A stretch of 7,940 bases of DNA from the NCBI GenBank assembly GCA_964555735.1, contig CAZKTS010000020.1, positions 1-7,940 of the forward strand. Reading direction: 5' to 3'. This DNA is from CAZKTS01 sp964555735 (lineage in GTDB: Bacteria > Actinomycetota > Acidimicrobiia > IMCC26256 > PALSA-555). Below are positions 1 to 5,609 of the stretch, piece by piece; the first letter of the stretch is position 1; every line of letters starts with the position of its first letter. Below the pieces are notes generated by a model. It made no database searches. It was not told where the DNA came from and was given only the letters and a program-made list of their open reading frames with translations. The position numbers were made by a program, and so were the translations under genes.

Positions 1-594
1 CTGGTCCATCGGCACCAGCAGGTACGACAGGCCGCGGTGGCCGGACGAGTCGGGATCGGTGCGGGTGACGCAGAAGCACCACTGCGCCCGGTGCGCCAGC
101 GTGGTCCACACCTTCTGGCCGTTGACGACCCACTGGTCGCCGTCGAGGACACCGCGGGTCTGCACGTTGGCGAGGTCGGAGCCCGCGTTCGGCTCGGAGT
201 AGCCCTGGCACCAGAGCTCCTCGACCGCCTGGATCTTCGGGAGGAAGCGCCGCTTCTGCCCGTCGGTGCCGTAGGCGAGGAGGGTCGGGGCGAAGAGCCC
301 CTCGCCGAAGAAGCTGATCCGCGCCGGCGCGTTCGCCTTCGCGTACTCCTCGCTGAAGATGATCTGCTGCGAGAAATCGGCAGCGCGGCCGCCGTACTCC
401 TCGGGCCAGCTCAGCCCGAGCCAGCGGTCGGCGCCGAGGAGCTTCTCCCAGGCGACCCGCGTCTCCCAGCCGGTCTCGTCGGCGGGGCCGCCCCGGCCGC
501 CCAGCTCGGCGAACTCGCCCACCAGGTGCTCGGACAGCCAGGTGCGCACCTCGTCGCGGAACTCGGCCTCGGCGGGCGTGTCGACGAAGTCCAC
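1..594 (-). CDS. Acyl-CoA dehydrogenase, N-terminal half (cut by window edge)
   Basis: FAD-dependent acyl-CoA dehydrogenase, which oxidises an acyl-CoA thioester to the trans-2-enoyl-CoA in fatty-acid or sterol side-chain degradation. The visible 198 residues begin (V)DFVDTPAEAEFRDEV and cover the alpha-helical N-terminal domain and the start of the middle beta domain. The family signature GYSEPNAGSDL is at residues 131-141, followed by a V-NGQKVWTT segment. Family members are about 380-400 residues, so roughly half, including the catalytic C-terminal domain, lies left of position 1. The start is GTG at 594-592: an in-frame TGA at 606-604 rules out an earlier start, and GTGAGG at 607-602 gives a Shine-Dalgarno with a 7-nt spacer. 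An ATG at 599 is in the wrong frame. It is divergent from the glycosyltransferase genes and probably not functionally linked to them. The substrate cannot be told from this half. Confidence 0.95.
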   Translation of the reverse strand, partial: MDFVDTPAEAEFRDEVRTWLSEHLVGEFAELGGRGGPADETGWETRVAWEKLLGADRWLGLSWPEEYGGRAADFSQQIIFSEEYAKANAPARISFFGEGLFAPTLLAYGTDGQKRRFLPKIQAVEELWCQGYSEPNAGSDLANVQTRGVLDGDQWVVNGQKVWTTLAHRAQWCFCVTRTDPDSSGHRGLSYLLVPMDQ

Positions 595-612
595 GTCATC
601 GCCTCACTCGCT

Positions 613-635
613 GCACCGGCGGGTACCGCCGGTGC
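613..635. promoter_or_regulatory. Perfect 10-bp inverted repeat in acyl-CoA dehydrogenase leader
   Basis: The arms GCACCGGCGG (613-622) and CCGCCGGTGC (626-635) are exact reverse complements around the trinucleotide GTA. The element lies 18 nt upstream of the GTG start of the acyl-CoA dehydrogenase and abuts its Shine-Dalgarno. It could be an operator for a dimeric regulator (TetR-type repressors often control such genes) or an RNA hairpin in the 5' leader. It has no resemblance to the KstR box (AAC-n-GTT core). A further half-site-like CCGCCGGT occurs at 691-698. Confidence 0.55.
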
Positions 636-700
636 GGGCGCTCGTTCGGCTGTTCCGCGTGCTGCACATCCGGCTCGGACGGTAGTTGACCCGCCGGTAA

Positions 701-715
701 CCCGGCCAGGCCGGG
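701..715. repeat. 15-bp palindrome in divergent intergenic region
   Basis: CCCGGCC-A-GGCCGGG is a perfect palindrome with a single central base, 20 bp upstream of the putative -10 for the glycosyltransferase leader ORF. The one-base centre suits a DNA operator better than an RNA hairpin. It is made only of G and C apart from the centre, so chance is a real alternative in DNA this GC-rich. Confidence 0.3.
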
Positions 716-734
716 CGTCGAACCTGCGCGGCAC

Positions 735-740
735 TACGTT
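735..740 (+). promoter_or_regulatory. Putative -10 element (TACGTT) for leader ORF and GT1
   Basis: TACGTT fits the actinobacterial TANNNT -10 consensus and ends exactly 6 nt before the ATG at 747, the same geometry as at four other starts in this window. Transcription would then begin at or next to 747, giving a leaderless 11-codon ORF ahead of the glycosyltransferase. No convincing -35 box is visible; a TTGACC at 686-691 is 43 bp away, too far to pair with it. Confidence 0.45.
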
Positions 741-746
741 CGCCGG

Positions 747-782
747 ATGGACGAGTGCCGGGCTGCTCGGACGAGCGTCTGA
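747..782 (+). CDS. Leaderless 11-codon leader ORF before GT1
   Basis: The reading is MDECRAARTSV followed by TGA at 780-782. The start is placed by the TANNNT-N6-ATG arrangement. The ORF is in the same frame as GT1 and is separated from its ATG (786) only by the stop codon and one GCG codon. GT1 has no clean Shine-Dalgarno (a GGACGAG at 769-775 is the nearest match), so translation of GT1 may depend on termination and re-initiation after this ORF. The paralogue GT2 has no such leader: its start sits directly 6 nt after its -10. The peptide resembles nothing I recognise. It may be only a consequence of an upstream transcription start. Confidence 0.4.
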   Translation: MDECRAARTSV

Positions 783-785
783 GCG

Positions 786-1922
786 ATGCGCATCCTCTTC
801 GCGAACTGGGCGCTCGACACCCGGTCCGGCACGGAGTCGTACCTCGAGACCGTGGTGCCCCAGCTCGGGACCCTCGGCCATGAGGTGTTCGCCTGGGCCT
901 TCGACCTCGGTGCGACCGCCGAACGGCTCTCGGACGTCGGTGCGACCGTCGTCGAGGACCTCGAGGGGCTCGACGGGGTGGACGTGGTGCACGCGCAGCA
1001 GGCATCGGCGGCCCTGGCGGTGCGGGCGCGGTTCCCCGAGGTCCCGCTCGTGTACGCGTGCCACTCCTGGGCGCTCGAGCTCGACGAGCCCCCACCCGCG
1101 GCGGCGCCCGCGGCGCTGCTCGCGTTCAACGACCGGGTGCTCGCCCGGCTCCACGCCAGTGCGCTCGCGCCCGACACCCCGATCCATCGCCTCCGCCAAC
1201 CGGTCGCGATCAGCGCGATGGAGAACGAGCGACGACCGATCCGCAACCACCTGGGCGCCGTGCTCGCACTGAGCCGCAAGCTTCGAGAGCGCAGCGCGCT
1301 CCTCGAGGAGGCGTGCGCTCGCATCGGTGCCCACCTTGAGCTGGCGAGCGACTGGTCCGACGACGAGGACGCGACGCGCCGCATCATGCGCTCCGACGTG
1401 GTGTTCGCGAGCGGACGCACGGCGCTCGAGGCCATGGCGCTCGGTCGCGCCACCTTCGTGTTCGACTACATCGGCGGGGTCGGGTTCGTCACGGCCGAGA
1501 CCTATCCGGCGATCGAGGCCTCCGGGTTCGACGTCTCGACCGGCCGGCCGATGACGGTCGATGCGCTGGTCGCCGAGCTCGGCCGGTACGACCCGGAGCT
1601 CGGCATCCTCGGTCGGGAGCTCGCGGCCCGTCATCACGCGGCGCAGACCCATGCCACCGACCTGGTGGAGATCTACCGGTCGGTCCTCGGTGCACCGGCC
1701 GGCCCCCGCCAGGATCCGGATGCCCTCCTCGAGCTCGCGGTGATGACGCAGCGGGTCTTCCAGCTCGAGCAGCGCCTGCGCCAGACGCAGTGGGACCACG
1801 CGGAGCTGAGCCGCAACGTCACGGACGTGCAACGCGAGCTCGATCGCCTGCGGGCATCGACGTCGTGGAAGATCACCCGTCCGCTGCGACTCGCTCGCCG
1901 GCGGCCCGACGACCACGACTGA
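786..1922 (+). CDS. Glycosyltransferase, GT-B fold, GT4-like (GT1)
   Basis: Predicted cytoplasmic glycosyltransferase of 378 residues, with no signal peptide or membrane segment, transferring sugar from an activated donor to an envelope glycan acceptor. The N-terminal Rossmann domain opens with a MRIL strand and a GTESYLETV helix (residues 15-23), like the G-G-x-E loop of GT4 enzymes. The donor-side motif SGRTALEAMALGRA is at 209-222, with E215 in the position of the donor-binding glutamate. A probable coiled coil (about 322-356) leads to the tail STSWKITRPLR (358-368), a motif often seen at the C-terminus of glycosyltransferases in polysaccharide loci. It is paralogous to the gene at 5610-6755 over its whole length. 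The ATG at 786 is supported by alignment with that paralogue's start. Donor and acceptor are unknown. Confidence 0.85.
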   Translation: MRILFANWALDTRSGTESYLETVVPQLGTLGHEVFAWAFDLGATAERLSDVGATVVEDLEGLDGVDVVHAQQASAALAVRARFPEVPLVYACHSWALELDEPPPAAAPAALLAFNDRVLARLHASALAPDTPIHRLRQPVAISAMENERRPIRNHLGAVLALSRKLRERSALLEEACARIGAHLELASDWSDDEDATRRIMRSDVVFASGRTALEAMALGRATFVFDYIGGVGFVTAETYPAIEASGFDVSTGRPMTVDALVAELGRYDPELGILGRELAARHHAAQTHATDLVEIYRSVLGAPAGPRQDPDALLELAVMTQRVFQLEQRLRQTQWDHAELSRNVTDVQRELDRLRASTSWKITRPLRLARRRPDDHD

Positions 1923-1931
1923 TCGCGGCGG

Positions 1932-1937
1932 TATCCT
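1932..1937 (+). promoter_or_regulatory. Putative leaderless -10 element (TATCCT) for MBL hydrolase
   Basis: TATCCT matches TANNNT and is followed by exactly six bases (GCGCAC) and then the ATG at 1944. It lies 9 nt after the GT1 stop codon. No Shine-Dalgarno is present between it and the start, in keeping with a leaderless mRNA. No -35 box is evident. The hydrolase may also be read through from GT1. Confidence 0.6.
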
Positions 1938-1943
1938 GCGCAC

Positions 1944-2555
1944 ATGCCGGTCCCTGCGCACTTCGAAGACGCAGGCGTGCGCGTCGACAAGCTGATCGTC
2001 GGACCGTTCGAGAACAACGTGTTCGTGGTGCGGTGCACCACGACAGGTGAGGCCGTCCTCATCGACGCGGCGAACGAGCACGAGCTCCTCGTCGACGTCT
2101 GCCGAGCCACCGGTGTGCGGCGAGTCCTCACGACGCACGGCCACTGGGACCACATCCAGGCGGTGGAGGCGGTCCGCGACGCCGGCATCGACGTCGGGAT
2201 CGCCGCCGAGGACGCGGCCATGCTGCCGGCCTACGACTTCGTCATCCACGACGACGAGGTCGAGACCGTGGGCGCGCTGCGCATCCGCGCCGTGCACACC
2301 CCCGGCCACACCAAGGGTTCGACATCCTTCGTGCTCGAAGGCTCGCCGGTCGTGTTCACGGGCGACACCTTGTTCCCCGGCGGGCCCGGCAACACCGCCA
2401 CGCCGGGCGCGTCGTTCGAGACCGAGATCGAATCGATCGACCGTCGCCTGTTCACGCTGCCGGCCGAGACGCTCGTCCTGCCCGGCCACGGCCTCGACAC
2501 GACCGTCGGGGCCGAGCGGCCCCACCTCGACGAGTGGATCGAGCGCGGCTGGTAG
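1944..2555 (+). CDS. MBL-fold metallo-hydrolase, glyoxalase II-like
   Basis: Cytoplasmic metallo-beta-lactamase-fold hydrolase of 203 residues, the usual size for the short glyoxalase-II-like (YcbL-type) group. The zinc-binding set is intact: HGHWDH at 65-70 (the H-x-H-x-D-H motif), H122 in HTPGHTKGS, D141 in FTGDTLF, and H182 in LPGHG. The PGGPGNT segment (145-151) and the ending ERPHLDEWIERGW are typical of actinobacterial members. Glyoxalase II enzymes hydrolyse thioesters such as S-lactoylglutathione; actinobacteria generally lack glutathione, so the substrate here may be a different thiol ester and is not determined. The ATG is fixed by the -10 element six bases upstream. It lies 21 nt after GT1, but a functional link to glycan synthesis is not evident. 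Confidence 0.93.
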   Translation: MPVPAHFEDAGVRVDKLIVGPFENNVFVVRCTTTGEAVLIDAANEHELLVDVCRATGVRRVLTTHGHWDHIQAVEAVRDAGIDVGIAAEDAAMLPAYDFVIHDDEVETVGALRIRAVHTPGHTKGSTSFVLEGSPVVFTGDTLFPGGPGNTATPGASFETEIESIDRRLFTLPAETLVLPGHGLDTTVGAERPHLDEWIERGW

Positions 2556-2590
2556 CGCAGGCAAACATGCCCGCGGTCCGCTGCGCCCGG

Positions 2591-2596
2591 TAGGGT
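2591..2596 (+). promoter_or_regulatory. Putative -10 element (TAGGGT) upstream of tiny ORF 1
   Basis: TAGGGT matches TANNNT and lies 36 nt before the ATG at 2633, leaving an untranslated leader of about 30 nt that carries a Shine-Dalgarno. The identical hexamer lies upstream of the related tiny ORF at 6812. No -35 box is visible, so read-through from the MBL gene (stop at 2555) is an alternative. Confidence 0.35.
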
Positions 2597-2632
2597 GCGT
2601 CTGTTCCTGTCGTCGAGCCGAAGGACTGCCCG

Positions 2633-2659
2633 ATGCGCGTGCCGACCCCTCCTCGCTGA
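2633..2659 (+). CDS. Tiny ORF 1, peptide MRVPTPPR
   Basis: Eight codons followed by TGA. AAGGA at 2621-2625 provides a Shine-Dalgarno with a 7-nt spacer. The peptide matches that of the 9-codon ORF at 6812-6841 (MRVPKTPPC) except for one inserted lysine and the last residue, while the DNA differs at the third positions of the shared Val, Pro, Thr, Pro and Pro codons. Such synonymous divergence suggests selection on the peptide. A Pro-Pro pair close to the stop codon is a context known to slow ribosomes. A strong hairpin (2701-2726) follows 41 nt after the stop. No downstream same-strand gene exists in the window, so a classical attenuator role is not obvious. Function unknown. Confidence 0.45.
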   Translation: MRVPTPPR

Positions 2660-2693
2660 GCCGTCGGGTCCTCGCGGCCCGCTGCAGGTCATC

Positions 2694-4127
2694 TCATGAT
2701 TCGGTCCCGGCTGCGGCCGGGACCGAGTCGCGCCCGGCGGTCGACGCTCGCTCCTCGAGCCCGGCGACGACGGCTCGGGCGACGCCCGACAGGTCGTCGA
2801 CGCAACCCAGCACCAGCACCGCGTCGCCCGACCGCGCTCGATCGAGGAGCATGGTCACCGCCTCGGGCCGGTCGCGAGCGAGATCGGCACGCAGCCCGGC
2901 CCGCGCCGCCCAGTCACGCGGCGCGCGGCGTCGGACCGCGAAGACCTGACGTGCCTCCACCGGCAGCAGCACCACGGAGTCCGCGGCGCCGAGGACGCCG
3001 GCCCATCGCCGCCGCCACCGCAGCACGTCTGCGTGCAGGAAGGGCTCGTAGAGCACGTGCAGGCGCGTCGGGCCGGTGGCGCGGACCGCGGCGATCGTCG
3101 CCGCGACCGCGTCCGGATGCTTCCCGAGGTCGTCGAAGACCTGGACGCCGCCCGGGCGGCCGAGCCGTTCAACCCGACGCCGGAGGCCGTCGAGTGCGCT
3201 CAACGCGCCCGCCGCATCCTCGCCGGCGACCCCGAGCGCGCGCAGTGCCGCGAACGCCAGTGCCGCGTTGTCGACCAGATCGCCGCCGTGCAGGCGGAGC
3301 CGCGCCTCGTGGACGGCACCGTCGATGTCGTGCAGCCGCACCCGTGGTCCGGCATCGTCGACCCCCACGACCTCGACCTCGAAGTCGCGTCCGAGCCGCC
3401 ACACCGGCGCGCCGGCATCCCGGACGATCGGCACCAGGTTCCGTGCGCGCCCGATGACGATGCGCCCGTCCGTCGGGATGCCCGCGGCGTGGCGCGCGAC
3501 GTCGGCCGCGACCTCGAGCCGGGTGCGACCGAACACCGGGTGGTCGGGAAAGGAGTTGGTGATCACGCTGATCGAAGCGCGCACGCGGGCGACCGAGCCG
3601 TCGGCATCGTCGACCTCCGCGACCGCAGGGCCGGTGCCGGCACGGAACGACCCACCGAGCCCCGGCACATCGACGCCGACCACCACCATCGGGTCGAGTC
3701 CGAGCGCCGCCAGAGCCGAGCCGCCGAGCGCGGTCACGGTCCCCTTCCCGTGACTGCCGGTGACGGCGACCGACCTGCGGTCCCGGAGCACGGCATCGAG
3801 CAGGTCGCTGCGATGGTGCAGCCGACCCGCGTCGCGCGCCGCGACGACCTCCGGTTCATCCGGTCGAGCCGTGCTCGTCACCACGAGGTGCCGGCCCGTC
3901 GTGTGGTCGGCGGCGTGACCCGCCGCGACGGTGATCGACGCCCGTTCGAAGGCTTCGTCGGGCCCGGGGTCGTAGACATCACAGCCGTCGACGTGTGCGC
4001 CCACGGACGCGGCCGCGAGCGCCAAGGGGCGCATCCCGCGGCCGTGGATCCCGAAGACGTGGATCGGCAGCCCGGCGATCGGTGGCAACCGGTGCTCCGG
4101 CGGAACGAAGAGCTCCGCCGCGGCCAT
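2694..4127 (-). CDS. MurC-like Mur ligase family protein (Mur1)
   Basis: ATP-dependent amide-bond ligase of the Mur ligase superfamily, 477 residues, the normal MurC length, with all three domains: N-terminal UDP-substrate-like domain (HVFGIHGRGM at 23-32, compare MurC GIGG-GM), central ATPase (TGSHGKGT P-loop at 123-130; EVDDADGS at 171-178; ITNSFPDHP at 189-197), and C-terminal Rossmann domain (RRVERLG at 317-323; DDLGKHPDAVAAT at 332-344, matching MurC DDYGHHP-EV-AT). The P-loop reads GKGT, as in FolC, not GKTT as in MurC. It is cytoplasmic. The ATG at 4127 follows a TACGCT -10 by six bases; an in-frame open stretch further upstream lacks family similarity. It lies 38 nt downstream of its paralogue Mur2. 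Its last codons fall inside a terminator-like hairpin. Not necessarily the housekeeping MurC; acceptor and amino-acid substrates are unknown. Confidence 0.85.
   Translation of the reverse strand: MAAAELFVPPEHRLPPIAGLPIHVFGIHGRGMRPLALAAASVGAHVDGCDVYDPGPDEAFERASITVAAGHAADHTTGRHLVVTSTARPDEPEVVAARDAGRLHHRSDLLDAVLRDRRSVAVTGSHGKGTVTALGGSALAALGLDPMVVVGVDVPGLGGSFRAGTGPAVAEVDDADGSVARVRASISVITNSFPDHPVFGRTRLEVAADVARHAAGIPTDGRIVIGRARNLVPIVRDAGAPVWRLGRDFEVEVVGVDDAGPRVRLHDIDGAVHEARLRLHGGDLVDNAALAFAALRALGVAGEDAAGALSALDGLRRRVERLGRPGGVQVFDDLGKHPDAVAATIAAVRATGPTRLHVLYEPFLHADVLRWRRRWAGVLGAADSVVLLPVEARQVFAVRRRAPRDWAARAGLRADLARDRPEAVTMLLDRARSGDAVLVLGCVDDLSGVARAVVAGLEERASTAGRDSVPAAAGTES
2701..2726. terminator. Bidirectional terminator-like hairpin inside the 3' end of Mur1
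   Basis: A perfect 11-bp stem (TCGGTCCCGGC, 2701-2711, with its exact complement at 2716-2726) closes a TGCG loop. On the plus-strand transcript the stem can extend three more pairs (2698-2700 with 2727-2729), one of them G-U. No U-tract follows on either strand, which is common for actinobacterial terminators. It sits at the convergent junction of the MBL/tiny-ORF transcript and Mur1, and encodes Mur1's last residues SVPAAAGTE. Confidence 0.6.
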
Positions 4128-4133
4128 CGGCCG

Positions 4134-4139
4134 AGCGTA
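4134..4139 (-). promoter_or_regulatory. Putative leaderless -10 element (TACGCT) for Mur1
   Basis: On the minus strand TACGCT is followed by six bases (CGGCCG) and the ATG at 4127. This defines the Mur1 start and implies that it can be transcribed separately from Mur2, whose stop codon is only 38 nt upstream. No Shine-Dalgarno is present. No -35 box is evident. Confidence 0.6.
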
Positions 4140-4165
4140 GGACGGCCCGCGCCGCCCGCCCGGTC

Positions 4166-5560
4166 TCAGCTCGTCGGGCGGACGCCGACCCGGTCGGCGA
4201 CAGCGCGCGACAGGTCCGACAGGTCGTCGACCGCACCCATGACCAGGATCGTGTCGCCCGGCTCGGCGCGCTCGACGAGACGGTCGGCCGCCGTCGCTCG
4301 ATCGGGCACCAGATCGGCACGCAGACCGGCTCGGATCGGCCAGTCGTCCGGCGCCCGTCGTGGCACCGGGAACTGCTGACGACGCTCGACCGGGAGCACG
4401 ACGACGGAGTCGGCGGCACCGAGCACCGCCGCCCAACGGGTGCGCCACCGAAGGACGTCGGTGTGCGAGAACGGCTCGTACGCGACGTGCAGGCGTCCCG
4501 GCGTCACGGCTCGGGCCGCGGCGATCGTGGCCGCGACCGCCTCCGGGTGCTTGCCCAGGTCGTCGAGCACGAGGACGGTCGTGCCGTCGGTGAGCGGCTC
4601 GACGCGCCGCGCGAGCCGGTCGAGCGCGCCGAGGGCTCCGGCCGCGTCAACCGCGGGGACGTCGAGTGCCCGCAGCACCGCGAAGGCGAGTCCGGCGTTG
4701 TCGGTCACGTTGCCGCCGAGCAGCGAGACGCGCGCGTCGTGCTCCCGGCCGTCGACGTCGCGCAGTCGCACGACGCGGCCACGACGATCGACCGCGACGT
4801 CGACCACGTCGATGTCTCGTCCGAGCCGCCAGACCGGCGCCCGGGCATCCCGTACGACCGGGAGGAGGTTGCGGCCGCGGCCGAGCACGACACGTCCGTC
4901 GGCCGGGACGAGCTCGACGTGGCGGGCGACATCGGCGATGACCTCCTCTCGTGTCCGACCGAAGAGCGGGTGGTCGGACCACGAGTTGGTCACGACGCTG
5001 ATGTCGGCGTGGACGCGCGCGATCGAGCCGTCGGCGTCGTCGGCCTCGGCGACGACCGGCCCCCGGCCGTCGCGGAACGGCCCGTCGAGCGCAGGCACGT
5101 CGACGCCCACCACGAGCATCGGGTCACGGCCGAGCTCGGCCAACGCCATGCCCACGAGCGCGGCGACGGTGCCCTTCCCGTGCGTGCCGGTGACCGCGAC
5201 CGAGGGCGACCGGGCGAGGATCGCGTCGAGGAGGTCGCTGCGGTGGTGCAGGACACCACGCGCCCGCGCCGCCGCGACCTCGGGTTCGTCCGGCCGCGCG
5301 TCCGTGGGGACGACGAGGTGTCGGCCGACGAGGTGCGCGGGATCGTGACCGGACGCCACCGGGAGGCCGGCACGCTCCAAGCCCGGCGCGCCGACGTGGC
5401 CGTACTGGTCACAGCCGTCGACGTCGGCACCGCGCGCCCGGGCGGCGAGCGCCATCGGGCCCATCCCACGACCCAGCAGCCCGTAGACGTGCAGCGCGGT
5501 CCCGGCGAGCTCCGGCAGCGGGTTCGGCGGCGGGACGTGCATCTCGGGGCGCAACGGCAC
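4166..5560 (-). CDS. MurC-like Mur ligase family protein (Mur2)
   Basis: Paralogue of Mur1, 464 residues, over half identical to it by eye and colinear throughout. Visible landmarks are HVYGLLGRGM (24-33), P-loop TGTHGKGT (124-131), EADDADGS (172-179), VTNSWSDHPLFGRT (190-203), GGNVTDNAGLAFA (282-294), and DDLGKHPEAVAAT (333-345). The EADDADGS motif corresponds to MurC EADESD, which holds the metal-binding glutamate. As in Mur1, the P-loop has GKGT where MurC has GKTT, a form that FolC shows is catalytically workable. The start is GTG at 5560, six bases after a TAGGCT -10; a later in-frame ATG at 5542 is the alternative. It is transcribed divergently from GT2 across 49 bp, which suggests co-regulation of ligase and glycosyltransferase. 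Both substrates are unknown. Confidence 0.87.
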   Translation of the reverse strand: MPLRPEMHVPPPNPLPELAGTALHVYGLLGRGMGPMALAARARGADVDGCDQYGHVGAPGLERAGLPVASGHDPAHLVGRHLVVPTDARPDEPEVAAARARGVLHHRSDLLDAILARSPSVAVTGTHGKGTVAALVGMALAELGRDPMLVVGVDVPALDGPFRDGRGPVVAEADDADGSIARVHADISVVTNSWSDHPLFGRTREEVIADVARHVELVPADGRVVLGRGRNLLPVVRDARAPVWRLGRDIDVVDVAVDRRGRVVRLRDVDGREHDARVSLLGGNVTDNAGLAFAVLRALDVPAVDAAGALGALDRLARRVEPLTDGTTVLVLDDLGKHPEAVAATIAAARAVTPGRLHVAYEPFSHTDVLRWRTRWAAVLGAADSVVVLPVERRQQFPVPRRAPDDWPIRAGLRADLVPDRATAADRLVERAEPGDTILVMGAVDDLSDLSRAVADRVGVRPTS

Positions 5561-5566
5561 GGCGCG

Positions 5567-5572
5567 AGCCTA
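5567..5572 (-). promoter_or_regulatory. Putative leaderless -10 element (TAGGCT) for Mur2
   Basis: Minus-strand TAGGCT is followed by six bases (CGCGCC) and the GTG at 5560. It supports the GTG over the internal ATG at 5542. It lies 25 bp from the opposing -10 element of GT2, so the two polymerases would compete for or share the same short region. Confidence 0.6.
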
Positions 5573-5597
5573 GGGAGGGCGGCCCCCGGGTCCGGTT

Positions 5598-5603
5598 TAC
5601 GCT
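5598..5603 (+). promoter_or_regulatory. Putative leaderless -10 element (TACGCT) for GT2
   Basis: TACGCT is followed by six bases (CCGGCG) and the GTG at 5610. It is the same hexamer as that of Mur1. There is no Shine-Dalgarno before the GTG, consistent with leaderless translation. No -35 box is visible at the usual spacing. Confidence 0.6.
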
Positions 5604-5609
5604 CCGGCG

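Noticed and set aside
686..691. TTGACC as a -35 box for the GT1 leader
   Set aside because: It is 43 bp from the TACGTT -10, and no TANNNT occurs at about 17 bp downstream of it.
411..2564. 717-codon open frame on the minus strand across GT1 and the MBL gene
   Set aside because: It is antisense to two genes with clear family motifs, its translation is low-complexity and Arg/Gly/Val-rich without a recognisable domain, and long antisense frames are expected at this GC content.
4128..4448. Longer N-terminus for Mur1 from an ATG at 4448
   Set aside because: The extra 107 residues overlap the Mur2 coding region, are Arg-rich and have no counterpart in Mur2, while the ATG at 4127 has a -10 element at the right distance.
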